From Ilumatobacteraceae bacterium (GTDB lineage: Bacteria; Actinomycetota; Acidimicrobiia; Acidimicrobiales; Ilumatobacteraceae), in NCBI GenBank assembly GCA_025463305.1, contig JAOBWK010000095.1, forward strand, positions 115,342-179,341: 64,000 nt of DNA, given 5' to 3'. A program made the position numbers and the translations under genes. Under the pieces are notes generated by a model. It was not told where the DNA came from. It saw nothing but the letters and a program-made list of their open reading frames with translations, and made no database searches. This document shows, piece by piece, positions 20,028 through 30,340 of this stretch. Positions within the stretch are counted from its first letter, which is position 1. Each line of letters begins with the position of its first letter.

Positions 20028-20219
20028 ATGAAGGTCGTCGTCGATTTCGATGTGTGCGCATCGACAGGTTCGTGCATGCAGACATGTCCCGAGGTCTTCG
20101 AGGTGCGCAGCGACGGCTACCTCTACATCCTCCAGGAAGAGCCCGCCGAGGAGCTGCGCGCCAAGGTCGAAGAGGCCGCCGACCTCTGCCCGACCGGCGC
20201 GATCTCCATCGAGGGCTGA
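20028..20219 (+). CDS. Small ferredoxin
   Basis: The 63-residue protein resembles the single-cluster ferredoxins that serve cytochromes P450. The cluster motif is CASTGSCMQTCP with a distal CPTG. There are four Cys (about 10, 16, 20 and 54), which allows a [3Fe-4S] or [4Fe-4S] cluster; the C-x5-C-x3-C spacing is the [3Fe-4S]-type spacing. The start has GGGAGA about ten bases upstream. No P450 gene is in the window, so the partner is unknown; pyrF follows 27 bp later and may be co-transcribed. Confidence 0.88.
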   Translation: MKVVVDFDVCASTGSCMQTCPEVFEVRSDGYLYILQEEPAEELRAKVEEAADLCPTGAISIEG

Positions 20220-20246
20220 GCACACCGAACCGACCGGCGGGCCACG

Positions 20247-21065
20247 ATGGGATTCCATGCCAAGCTGAACCGGTCGTGGCGGCTGCGCGGCTCGATGCTG
20301 TGCGTCGGGCTCGACCCGGATCCCGCGCGCATGCCGGCGCCGCTGCGCGATTCGGGCGATGCGGTGTTCGAGTTCTGCCGGGCCATCGTCGACGCGACCG
20401 CCGATCTGGCCTGCGCGTTCAAGCCGCAGATCGCGTTCTTCGCATCCCAGGGTGCCGAGCGCGCGCTCGAGCAGCTCTGCGCCTACATCCTCGACACGTA
20501 CCCCGATCACCTGCTGCTGCTCGACGCGAAGCGGGGCGACATCGGCTCCACCGCCGAGCACTACGCACGTGAGGCGTTCGACCGCTACCAGGCCGATGCC
20601 GTCACCGTGAACGCCTACCTCGGCACCGATTCGGTCGAGCCGTTCCTGCGCCACGAGGGCAAGGGCGTCGTGCTGCTGTGCCGCACGAGCAACCCGGGCG
20701 GCGACGACTTCCAGTCGCTGCTGGTCGACGGCGAGCCGCTGTACGTCAAGGTCGCCCGGCGCGTGGCCGACGACTGGAGCCAGATGGGCGAGTGCGGGCT
20801 CGTGGTGGGCGCCACGTACCCGTCCGAGCTCGGCATCGTCCGCTCGATCGTCGGCGATCTCCCGATCCTGGTCCCGGGCGTCGGGGCGCAGGGTGGCGAT
20901 GTCGAGGCCACGGTCGCGGCCGGGCACGACAGCGCTGGACTCGGGATGATGATCAGCTCGTCGCGGGCCATCCTCTACGCGAGCAGCGGCGAGGACTTCG
21001 CCGACGCTGCGCGTGTCGTCGCCGAAGCGACGCGGGATCAGATCCGCGGCATCGCCGTCGGCTGA
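20247..21065 (+). CDS. pyrF: Orotidine 5'-phosphate decarboxylase
   Basis: PyrF makes UMP from OMP in pyrimidine synthesis. The 272-residue protein is the longer subfamily common in actinobacteria, with [14 protein letters not shown] near the start and the catalytic motif [12 protein letters not shown], in which Asp-Lys-x-x-Asp forms the active site. The C-terminal half contains [10 protein letters not shown] for phosphate binding. In many actinobacteria pyrF lies with carAB and pyrD; here it is apart, behind a ferredoxin gene. Confidence 0.93.
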   Translation: MGFHAKLNRSWRLRGSMLCVGLDPDPARMPAPLRDSGDAVFEFCRAIVDATADLACAFKPQIAFFASQGAERALEQLCAYILDTYPDHLLLLDAKRGDIGSTAEHYAREAFDRYQADAVTVNAYLGTDSVEPFLRHEGKGVVLLCRTSNPGGDDFQSLLVDGEPLYVKVARRVADDWSQMGECGLVVGATYPSELGIVRSIVGDLPILVPGVGAQGGDVEATVAAGHDSAGLGMMISSSRAILYASSGEDFADAARVVAEATRDQIRGIAVG

Positions 21066-21070
21066 CCAGC

Positions 21071-22630
21071 TCAGCCGTTGAGGACGAAGACGCTCAAGAT
21101 GCCGGGCGCAGCGCGCAGCTGCTCGACGACCGCGTTCGACACCTCGCCCGTCGGGGCGATCAGCATGGTGGCGGTACCCGGTGTGGCGGCGCGGCCGACG
21201 TCCATGTCGGCGATGTTCACGCCGGCGTCGCCGAGCAGCGTGCCGACGAGGCCGATCACGCCCGGGCGATCGTCGTTCTTGACCATCATCATGTAGTCCG
21301 TCGGCGGCACGTCGAAGGTGTGGTCGTCGATGGCGACGATGCGCTGCTCGCTGCGCCGGCCCGACAGCGTGCCGGAGATGCTGTGCCCGCCACCGGTGAG
21401 GGTGATCAGGTTGACGTAGTCGGCCGACGTCGCGCAGCTGACCTCGCGCACATCGACGCCGCTGTCCTTCGCGAGCTGCGGCGCGTTGACGTAGGTGACC
21501 GGCTCCTCGCTGTGGGCGCCGAAGAAGCCCTTGAGCGCAGCAAGCGTGAGGATGCGGGTGTCGTAGCCGGCGATCTCGCCCTCGGCGCAGATCTCCAGCG
21601 TCTGCGGTGAGCCGCCGATGAGTGAGGCGAACAGTCGGCCGAGGCGCTCGGCCAGCGGCAGGAACGGCTTCAGCGTCTCGTTCGCCTCGGCCGCGTTGAT
21701 GTTGACCGCGAACGGCACGAACTCTCCGGCGAGCGCGAGCTGGACCATGTCGGCGATCGTGTCGCCGGCCTTGTCCTGCGCCTCGCGGGTGCTGGCGCCG
21801 AGGTGCGGGGTGACCACCACGGCGTCGAGCCCGAACAGCGGCGACTCGGTCATCGGCTCCTTGGTGAACACGTCGAGCGCTGCGCCGGCGATGACGCCAC
21901 CGCTGATGGCCTCGGCGAGCGCTTCCTCGTCGACGATGCCGCCGCGTGCGACGTTGATGACGCGCAGGCTGGGCTTGGCCTTCAAGAACAGGTCGCGACC
22001 GATGATGCCGGTCGTCTCCTTGGTCTTCGGGAGGTGGATGGTGATGAAGTCGGACTCGGCGACGAGCTGATCGAGCGCGAGCAGCTCGACGCCCATCGTG
22101 CGGGCGCGATCGGCCGACACGAACGGGTCGTAGGCCACCAGGCGCATGCCGAACGCCTTGGCGCGATCGGCGACGAGCTTGCCGATGCGGCCGAGGCCGA
22201 CGATGCCGAGCGTCTTGTCGGACAGCTCGACGCCCTCCCAACGGGTGCGCTCCCAGCGACCGGCCTTCAGCGCGGCATGGGCCTGCGGCACGTTGCGGGC
22301 TTGGGCGAGCAGCAGCGCCATCGTGTGCTCGGCGGCAGAGATGATGTTCGACTGCGGCGCGTTGACCACCATCACGCCACGGCGGGTCGCGGCCTCGACG
22401 TCGACGTTGTCGAGGCCGATGCCGGCGCGGCCGACGACGATGAGGTCGGTGCCGAGCTCGAGCAGCTCGGCCGTCACCTGGGTGGCGGAGCGGATGATGA
22501 GGGCGTGGGCGCCGACGATGTGATCGTTCAGCTGGCTGAGGTCGAGCTGGACATCGACCTCGTGGCCGGCGGCACGGAGCCGATCCAGGCCGCCGTCGGC
22601 GATCTCCTCGGTCACGAGAATGCGGGACAT
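21071..22630 (-). CDS. serA: D-3-phosphoglycerate dehydrogenase
   Basis: SerA opens serine synthesis by oxidising 3-phosphoglycerate with NAD. The 519-residue protein is the long actinobacterial form: N-terminal catalytic part, NAD motif GLGRIGKLVADRAKAFGM, catalytic Arg and Glu in NVARGGIVDEEAL and TREAQ, an intervening domain, and a C-terminal ACT domain (from about 450, DRPGVIGLVGTLLGDAGVNIADM) for serine feedback. The ATG at 22630 is chosen because the upstream frame is not gene-like and GGATGGAG precedes it. It converges with pyrF, five bases apart. Confidence 0.95.
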   Translation of the reverse strand: MSRILVTEEIADGGLDRLRAAGHEVDVQLDLSQLNDHIVGAHALIIRSATQVTAELLELGTDLIVVGRAGIGLDNVDVEAATRRGVMVVNAPQSNIISAAEHTMALLLAQARNVPQAHAALKAGRWERTRWEGVELSDKTLGIVGLGRIGKLVADRAKAFGMRLVAYDPFVSADRARTMGVELLALDQLVAESDFITIHLPKTKETTGIIGRDLFLKAKPSLRVINVARGGIVDEEALAEAISGGVIAGAALDVFTKEPMTESPLFGLDAVVVTPHLGASTREAQDKAGDTIADMVQLALAGEFVPFAVNINAAEANETLKPFLPLAERLGRLFASLIGGSPQTLEICAEGEIAGYDTRILTLAALKGFFGAHSEEPVTYVNAPQLAKDSGVDVREVSCATSADYVNLITLTGGGHSISGTLSGRRSEQRIVAIDDHTFDVPPTDYMMMVKNDDRPGVIGLVGTLLGDAGVNIADMDVGRAATPGTATMLIAPTGEVSNAVVEQLRAAPGILSVFVLNG

Positions 22631-22725
22631 GGCTCCATCCTTATCCGCGGATGCCCCGGAGACCCTGCCCTTTGAACGATTCGTCAAGGTGAATTCCCGG
22701 CGAGGACGCCTCCCGAGCGCTGAGG

Positions 22726-22731
22726 TAGGGT
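22726..22731 (+). promoter_or_regulatory. -10 box TAGGGT upstream of the SCP2 gene
   Basis: TAGGGT would give a leader of about 20 nt containing a good Shine-Dalgarno sequence (GGGGGAA at 22752-22758), so this gene is one of the few here with a conventional start. Confidence 0.4.
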
Positions 22732-22760
22732 CCGGGAAACGCACTCTCCAGGGGGAACCG

Positions 22761-23171
22761 ATGCCCAACCCATTTCTCTCCGATGCATGGATGACGGAGG
22801 CCAAGGCCATCCGAGCCAAGTACGAGGGCCAGACCGGCAAGGTGACGCAGTCGGTCCGCGTCAACCAGACCATCACCGACGTGCCCTTCGGCGACGGCAC
22901 GATCCACACCTTCATCGACACCTCGTCGGGCGATCTGGCGATGGACATCGGCTCGCTCGAGACCCCCGACGTCACCGTCACCACCGACTACGCCACCGCG
23001 AAGAAGCTGTTCGTCGATCAGGACCAGGCCGCGGTGATGCAGGCCTTCATGGGCGGCAAGATCAAGGTGCAGGGCGACATGATGAAGATGATGGCGCTGC
23101 AGACCGCGATGCCGGCCGACGACGCCTCGAAGACGATGGCCGAGGAGATCAAGGCGATCACCGCCGACTGA
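22761..23171 (+). CDS. SCP2 sterol-binding-domain protein
   Basis: The 136-residue protein fits the SCP2 lipid-binding fold: an N-terminal helix, then strands with TIHTFIDTSSGDLAMDIG, TPDVTVTTDYATAKKLF, and the characteristic VMQAFMGGKIKVQGDMMKMMAL. Such proteins bind lipids or fatty acyl-CoA. It has its own promoter and ribosome-binding site; the next gene has a separate promoter. Confidence 0.85.
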   Translation: MPNPFLSDAWMTEAKAIRAKYEGQTGKVTQSVRVNQTITDVPFGDGTIHTFIDTSSGDLAMDIGSLETPDVTVTTDYATAKKLFVDQDQAAVMQAFMGGKIKVQGDMMKMMALQTAMPADDASKTMAEEIKAITAD

Positions 23172-23206
23172 TCCGGCATCGCCGCGGCCACGAGCAGGCC
23201 GACGCG

Positions 23207-23212
23207 TACGCT
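23207..23212 (+). promoter_or_regulatory. -10 box TACGCT
   Basis: TACGCT lies six bases before the GTG at 23219 with no ribosome-binding site. Confidence 0.5.
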
Positions 23213-23218
23213 GGCGCC

Positions 23219-23746
23219 GTGTCCGAGCCGAGGTCGATCCTGTGGCGCCTGGTGCCGTGGCTGTTCCCGGTCGCGCTCATCGTCGTCGGGTTGTTCTTCG
23301 TCGCGTCGAGCATGACGGGCAACGCGCATCCGAGCGACGTCGTCGCCCCGCCGAACGTGCGCAAGGTGACCGTGGCCAATGCCGGGCCGTGGGCGCTGCG
23401 CCAGGTCCTCCCCGGAACCACCAGCACCGTGACGGGCGTGATCATGACGTCCTCGACGGCCCAGAGCACGACGGTGTACTCCGTGCGCGCGGTGATCGGC
23501 CGGGTGGACTCGCCGATCGTGGCCGCCCCGGCGACGATCGGTACGAGCACCGGCACGGATCCGGCCGGCATTCCCGACGATCAGCTGCGCACGATCGTGA
23601 CGTGCGTGCGCTGGACCGTCGACGTGAGCAACGGCAGGATCGTCGAGCACGGCGCCGACCAGCTCAGCAACCAGGTCGGGCGCCACGACATGGGCGCCGG
23701 CGACCACCTCCGCGCCGAGTGTGGGGCCGCCACCTTCGCCGGATGA
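23219..23746 (+). CDS. Uncharacterised membrane-anchored protein
   Basis: The 175-residue product starts VSEPRSILWRLVPWL and has one membrane helix at about residues 12-33 (LFPVALIVVGLFFVASSM). The remainder is predicted to be outside the cell and is rich in Thr, Val and Ser with two Cys. No domain is recognised. The start is supported by a -10 box six bases upstream and codon bias beginning there. Confidence 0.65.
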   Translation: MSEPRSILWRLVPWLFPVALIVVGLFFVASSMTGNAHPSDVVAPPNVRKVTVANAGPWALRQVLPGTTSTVTGVIMTSSTAQSTTVYSVRAVIGRVDSPIVAAPATIGTSTGTDPAGIPDDQLRTIVTCVRWTVDVSNGRIVEHGADQLSNQVGRHDMGAGDHLRAECGAATFAG

Positions 23747-23828
23747 CGAGCGCGATCAGCGCATCCCGGGACGATTCAGCACTGAACTTGTGATCGGGAA
23801 ATACTGCACCGTGATAACGAATGAACGA

Positions 23829-23857
23829 TTGCACAAGCACAAGGCCTTGTCGATACT
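23829..23857 (+). promoter_or_regulatory. Promoter TTGCAC-N17-GATACT
   Basis: A sigma70-like pair with ideal 17-bp spacing lies in an AT-richer gap (23747-23917) upstream of the small HTH gene. It would give a leader of about 55 nt. Confidence 0.45.
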
Positions 23858-23879
23858 CCTGGTCGAAGGGCAAATGTCA

Positions 23880-23890
23880 GACACGGTGTC
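23880..23890. promoter_or_regulatory. GACAC-G-GTGTC palindrome, candidate operator
   Basis: A perfect 11-bp palindrome, flanked by two TGTCAGA repeats, lies downstream of the putative transcription start of the winged-helix gene and may be an autoregulatory site. Confidence 0.35.
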
Positions 23891-23917
23891 AGATTCCGGA
23901 GCGGGGGGAGCGTCGAG

Positions 23918-24304
23918 GTGGACGACAGCACAGTCATCGATCCAGAGGAGTTCGCACGGGAGTTCGAGTTCGAGTTCGAGCTCGAACCGGCCCTCGGTAC
24001 CGCTCCCGTCGACGCAAGCGCCGGTGGTCGCAGCTGGGCGATGTTCTCGATCCACGGCCACGCGCTCATCATCATCGCCCGCAACCCCGAGGTGCAGGTC
24101 AGCGAGCTGTCGGAGCAGCTGAAGCTCGGCGAGGCCGTGGTCGTGCGGCTCATCGACGATCTCATCACGGCGGGCATCGTCGCTCGTGTCGAGATCGGCG
24201 GGCGCACCCGGTTCGCGATCATCTCCGACGATCCCATGGTCGCCCGGCTGGCCGCGCCGCAGTCGGTGGTCGCCGTGCACCGCCTCTACGGTCGCTCGGC
24301 CTGA
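23918..24304 (+). CDS. Small winged-helix protein (MarR-like)
   Basis: The 128-residue protein has an acidic N-terminus with a repetitive EFEFEFELEP stretch and a winged helix from about residue 45 (HALIIIARNPEVQVSELSEQLKLGEAVVVRLIDDLITAGIVARVEIGGRTRF), similar to ArsR/MarR regulators. It lacks the long dimerisation helices of full MarR proteins. The GTG start has GGGGGAG upstream. A palindrome in its own leader suggests autoregulation; targets are unknown. Confidence 0.7.
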   Translation: MDDSTVIDPEEFAREFEFEFELEPALGTAPVDASAGGRSWAMFSIHGHALIIIARNPEVQVSELSEQLKLGEAVVVRLIDDLITAGIVARVEIGGRTRFAIISDDPMVARLAAPQSVVAVHRLYGRSA

Positions 24305-24334
24305 CGCAACGACCCTCCGCTGGTCGCGCTCGCG

Positions 24335-25210
24335 TCAGTCGCGCTTGAGCGGGGCGAGCGCCTCGGCGAGCCCCGCCACGGTCCAGCGATCGTCCTGCTC
24401 GACCTTGTCGCCGAGGGCCCAGGACTCGACTCGGGTGACGTTGCCACCCTGCACGAAGAAGGTCTCGCCGCTGAACGCGCAGTCGGCCGTGGCGAGGTAG
24501 GCGACGAGCGGCGAGATGTTCGCCGGATCCCACATGTCGAACGTGCCCTCCTTCGGCGCCATGATGTCCTCGAGCCCGGGCGTCGCGAGCGTCAGCCGGG
24601 TGCGTGCACCGGGAGCGATGCAGTTGCTCTTGACGCCGTAGCGGCCGAGCTCCTTCGCGCAGATCTGGCTGAACGTGGCGATGCCGGTCTTGGCCGCGCC
24701 GTAGTTGGCCTGGCCCGGGTTGCTGAACAGCCCCGACGTGGAGGAGGTGTGCACCAGGTTGCGCGGCTTGGACACGCCCGCCTTGGTCTGCTCGCGCCAG
24801 TACGCAGCGGCCCAACGGGTGGGCGCGAAGTGACCCTTGAGGTGCACCGCGATGACCGAGTCCCACTCCTCCTCGGTCATGTTGACCAGAACGCGGTCGC
24901 GCAGGATTCCGGCGTTGTTGACGAGGATGTCGAGATCGCCGAACGCCTCGACCGCGCTGTTGACGAGACGCTGGGCGCCCTGCCAGTCGGACACGTTGTC
25001 GCCGTTGACGATGGCCTCGCCACCCATCGCGCGGATCTCGGCCGCAACCTCTTGTGCCGGCGTTGCGTCGGTGCCCGTGCCGTCGTTCGCGCCACCCAGG
25101 TCGTTGACCACGATCCTGGCTCCCTCGGCGGCGAACAGCAGGGCATGTTCGCGGCCGATGCCGCGGCCCGCACCGGTGATGATCGCCACACGTCCGTCGA
25201 GAGATGTCAT
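24335..25210 (-). CDS. SDR-family oxidoreductase (hydroxyacyl-CoA dehydrogenase-like)
   Basis: The 291-residue enzyme has TGAGRGIG at residues 12-19, NNAG near 96, and an intact active site with Ser in HTSSTSG, and Tyr-x-x-x-Lys in NYGAAK. The insertion NDLGGANDGTGTDATPAQEV after the second strand is typical of the SDR domain of multifunctional beta-oxidation proteins, so a 3-hydroxyacyl-CoA substrate is likely. An extension at the C-terminus follows the fold. A TAGCGT box lies eight bases before the ATG at 25210. Confidence 0.85.
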   Translation of the reverse strand: MTSLDGRVAIITGAGRGIGREHALLFAAEGARIVVNDLGGANDGTGTDATPAQEVAAEIRAMGGEAIVNGDNVSDWQGAQRLVNSAVEAFGDLDILVNNAGILRDRVLVNMTEEEWDSVIAVHLKGHFAPTRWAAAYWREQTKAGVSKPRNLVHTSSTSGLFSNPGQANYGAAKTGIATFSQICAKELGRYGVKSNCIAPGARTRLTLATPGLEDIMAPKEGTFDMWDPANISPLVAYLATADCAFSGETFFVQGGNVTRVESWALGDKVEQDDRWTVAGLAEALAPLKRD

Positions 25211-25218
25211 GGAGGCGA

Positions 25219-25224
25219 ACGCTA
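25219..25224 (-). promoter_or_regulatory. -10 box TAGCGT of the SDR gene
   Basis: TAGCGT on the minus strand lies eight bases before the ATG at 25210 and just beyond the kinase stop at 25231. Confidence 0.45.
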
Positions 25225-25230
25225 AATGAA

Positions 25231-27567
25231 TCAGGGCGGTGTGGACGAAACGGGAACCGTGGTTTCGGGCGCCGCCGTCGTGGGCGGGGGCGGCACCGAG
25301 AAGTGCAGATCGATCTTGGTGTCGACGTGGATCATCTGGCCGGGCGTGACGCTCGTTCCGTCGAGCGTGGCGTCCTGGATGGTGCCGGCGTCCTTGTCGC
25401 CGTCGACCTTGCCGACCTGCAGGCCGGCCGCCGTCAGGGCGGCCTGGATGTCGGCGTACGAGAGGCCGGCGAGCGGCGGCATCGCGACGAGGTGCGGGCC
25501 CATCGAGATCGCGATCGTCACCGTCTGTCCGCGCTCGATCTTCGACCCGGCCGGCAGCGACTGGTCGGCCACCATGCCAACGGGCTGGTCGTCGCTGTAG
25601 ATGTCGGCGGCTCGCGCCTCGACCAGCTGCAGGTTGGTGAGCGCGGCGACGGCGCCGGGCTCGTCGAGGCCGATCAGCTTCGGCACGGTGCGCGGGGCGG
25701 GGCCCTGTGACACCACGACCTCGATCACGGTGGACTGCATCACCTGGGCACCGGTGGACAGACCGGGTTGAGCGGGCACGCTCCACGAGATGATGGCGCC
25801 GGCCGGCACCTGCTCGTCGTAGGTCTCCTGGCCGACGGTGATGCCCAGGTGGGCGGTGGCGAGCAGCGCCTTCGCCGCGTCGAGCGTCTGCCCGGTGACG
25901 TCGGGCAGCGTGGACAGCGTGGCGCCGTCGCTGACGACGAGGGTGATGGTCTTGCCCTCGTCGAGCTTGGTGCCGGCGCCGGGGTCGGTGCGGATGACGT
26001 TGCCGGCGGCCTGTTGATCATCGCGTTCGTTGGTGACGACGACGGTCCAGCCGTCCTCGGCGATCTGGTTGCGGGCGACCGCCTCGGTGGAGCCGGCCAG
26101 CTCGGGAACGGTGTGGGACGTTCCCTTGACCAGCCCGTCGACCACGAACGCGCCGGCGCCGAGCAGCGCGACGACGATCACGGCCACAAGCACCCAGAGC
26201 CCGGTGCGGCGCCTTCGCGGCGGCGGGGATGCGGTCCCCGCGGGGGGAGCCGGCGGGGGCGCGACGTCGGCATCGTCGACCGAGAAGTCGAACGGCCGGG
26301 TGGCCGGCGTCGGCGTGGTGAGCGACTCAGCCGGCACGAACGACGGTGCGACGGGATCGGCGAGCAGGTCGGGCACCGGGGTCGCCTCGACGATCGGCAC
26401 CAGCACGGGCGCGGCCGCGATGGGCTCGCCCGTCTGCGGATCGAACCGGGCCACCACCGGCGCGTCCGTCGAGGGAGCGGCCGTCGTCGGTGACGCTGCG
26501 GCCACGGGGGCGGCCGATCCGAGCAGCACGGCGGTCGCGGCCACCGGGACCTCGACCAGCGTCGCGTCGACGGGAGCGGCGACTGCATCAGGGACCGGCG
26601 ACGGATCGACGGACCCCTTCGGTGCGACGTCCGACGGGGTCGTCACGGGACGGCGCATCCCGCCGGTGGTGTCGCCGAACAGACCACTGCCGACGACGTC
26701 GAGCGGTGCCGGGCGGGGCAGCTTGCCGGCCGCAGCGACGAGGGCGCGACCGAACTCGGCAGCGGTGTAGCGCGCGGCCGGATCCGAGCTGCCGGCGCGC
26801 GAGAGCACCGAGGCGAGCGGGCCGAAGTCGGCCGAGACCGGCAGCAGCTTGTCGATGCGCGCGTTCAGCGTGGCGACCGTCGAGTCGGACAGGAACGGCA
26901 CCTGCCCGGTGACGGCCTCGACCAGCACCAGCGCCAACGAGTAGACGTCGGTGGCCGACGTGAGCGTGCCGTTGGCGACCGTCGCGCCGCGTGCCTGCTC
27001 CGGCGAGGCGTACCGCGCGGCGTCGATGCCGGCCGCGGTGGGATCGGCCCACGTCGTCTCGGCCACGTAGCGCGACAGCCCGACGTCGAGGATCTGGGCG
27101 TGGCGATCCTCGCCGAACGCCAGGTTCGCCGGCCGGAGGTCGCGGTGGATGACGCCCTGGCGATGCATCGCGTCGAGGCCGCGGCAGACGTCGAGGCCGA
27201 TCATCAGCGCCTGCGACGGCGTGAGCAGCCGACCGCGGTCGACCATGTCGCGCAGGCTGCCACCGTTGAGTCGTTCGAGCACCAGGTAGGGCACGCGCAC
27301 GCCTTCGATGGCCTCGATGCCCCAGTCGTAGACGGCGTTGAGGTTCGGATGGCTGAACGAGGCAGCGACCTGGGCCTCGAGCCGGAACCGGGCCTCGGAT
27401 GCCGTGTCGTTCGCGAACTGCGGGAGCAGGATCTTCACCGCGACCGGGCGGTCCTCCTGCTCGTCGTACGCGTCGAGGACGATCCCGTGCGCGCCCATCC
27501 CGCGTCGCTGCTGGACGCGGTAACGACCGGCCACCAGCTGGCCGATGAGCGATGGGTTCGTCGCCAT
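25231..27567 (-). CDS. PASTA-domain Ser/Thr protein kinase with altered DFG
   Basis: The 778-residue protein resembles PknB: kinase domain (about 15-275), a long Pro/Ala/Val linker, one membrane helix (about 452-475) and four extracellular PASTA repeats (about 480-760) that bind muropeptides or lipid II. In the kinase domain Gly-rich GMGAHG, Lys45 and HRD (141-143) are present, but the lysine after HRD is Arg145 and DFG reads DVG (161-163). Asp143 and Asp161 remain, so activity is possible. The ATG at 27567 follows a TATCTT box by nine bases. A thread-like tail rich in Thr and Pro ends the protein. Confidence 0.9.
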   Translation of the reverse strand: MATNPSLIGQLVAGRYRVQQRRGMGAHGIVLDAYDEQEDRPVAVKILLPQFANDTASEARFRLEAQVAASFSHPNLNAVYDWGIEAIEGVRVPYLVLERLNGGSLRDMVDRGRLLTPSQALMIGLDVCRGLDAMHRQGVIHRDLRPANLAFGEDRHAQILDVGLSRYVAETTWADPTAAGIDAARYASPEQARGATVANGTLTSATDVYSLALVLVEAVTGQVPFLSDSTVATLNARIDKLLPVSADFGPLASVLSRAGSSDPAARYTAAEFGRALVAAAGKLPRPAPLDVVGSGLFGDTTGGMRRPVTTPSDVAPKGSVDPSPVPDAVAAPVDATLVEVPVAATAVLLGSAAPVAAASPTTAAPSTDAPVVARFDPQTGEPIAAAPVLVPIVEATPVPDLLADPVAPSFVPAESLTTPTPATRPFDFSVDDADVAPPPAPPAGTASPPPRRRRTGLWVLVAVIVVALLGAGAFVVDGLVKGTSHTVPELAGSTEAVARNQIAEDGWTVVVTNERDDQQAAGNVIRTDPGAGTKLDEGKTITLVVSDGATLSTLPDVTGQTLDAAKALLATAHLGITVGQETYDEQVPAGAIISWSVPAQPGLSTGAQVMQSTVIEVVVSQGPAPRTVPKLIGLDEPGAVAALTNLQLVEARAADIYSDDQPVGMVADQSLPAGSKIERGQTVTIAISMGPHLVAMPPLAGLSYADIQAALTAAGLQVGKVDGDKDAGTIQDATLDGTSVTPGQMIHVDTKIDLHFSVPPPPTTAAPETTVPVSSTPP

Positions 27568-27576
27568 GGGCTCTCG

Positions 27577-27582
27577 AAGATA
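27577..27582 (-). promoter_or_regulatory. -10 box TATCTT of the kinase gene
   Basis: TATCTT on the minus strand lies nine bases before the ATG at 27567. A degenerate box (AAGAAT at 27622-27627) for the divergent gene is 40 bp away. Confidence 0.4.
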
Positions 27583-27636
27583 GCGGTTCGGACCCGATGA
27601 TGGAGAGCAGCCACCAGGTGCAAGAATCGGATCTCG

Positions 27637-28221
27637 ATGACTGTCGAGCTCGAAGGTGACGCCGCCGTACCCGATGTCGTGGCTGATGTCGCCGGAGTTG
27701 GCAATGCTGTGGCCACGACGGAGAATGACCAGGTGACACGAGCGCGCCGACGGATGCACCCGAAGTTCAAGCGCATCGGAGCCAGCTTCGCGATCGCACT
27801 CGGCATCGTCCTCGTCGTCGTCGGGCTGAACAGCTCCATCACCGGCAAGGCGCAGCAGAACCTCCCCAAGGAGATCGAGAGCATCACGCCGGTTCGCAGC
27901 GCCACCCAGGTGCAGTCGCAGGAGAAGATCGAGGTCGACCTCGCCGACGGCTACACCGGCAAGCTCATCGTCAACGGCGTCGAGCTGCCCACCGTCGGCC
28001 TCGACACGCTGGCCGCCGCGTCGCCCGGCAAGCAGGTCACCCTGCCGCCCGCGGTGATCTTCGAGCCCGGCAACGACACGCTCACCTTCACGCCGACCAA
28101 GGGCGCGCCGATCGAGGCGTACGCCACCGGCGTCAACACCGTGTCGGTCATCTACTGGAAGATCACCGACGGCCCCAAGTACGCCAAGCCCACCTTCACC
28201 TGGCAGTTCGACGTCGTTTGA
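27637..28221 (+). CDS. Uncharacterised single-pass membrane protein
   Basis: The 194-residue protein has an acidic N-terminus of about 35 residues, a basic patch RARRRMHPKFKR, one membrane helix (about 49-67, FAIALGIVLVVVGLNSSI) and an extracellular beta-rich domain (VDLADGYTGKLIVNGVELP through FTWQFDVV) that could be immunoglobulin-like. It is divergent from the PASTA kinase, so a shared cell-envelope role is possible. Its stop is directly adjacent to that of ligA on the other strand. Confidence 0.65.
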   Translation: MTVELEGDAAVPDVVADVAGVGNAVATTENDQVTRARRRMHPKFKRIGASFAIALGIVLVVVGLNSSITGKAQQNLPKEIESITPVRSATQVQSQEKIEVDLADGYTGKLIVNGVELPTVGLDTLAAASPGKQVTLPPAVIFEPGNDTLTFTPTKGAPIEAYATGVNTVSVIYWKITDGPKYAKPTFTWQFDVV

Positions 28222-30300
<2,079 letters not shown>

Positions 30301-30340
30301 CCGAAGGGCTGTCACAGCCCGCTGGGCCGTCGGGCGACGA

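Noticed and set aside
22631..22984. Long N-terminal extension of serA
   Set aside because: The frame continues to 22984 but overlaps the SCP2 gene on the other strand, lacks a recognisable domain, and the family starts at MSRILVTEEIADGGLD.
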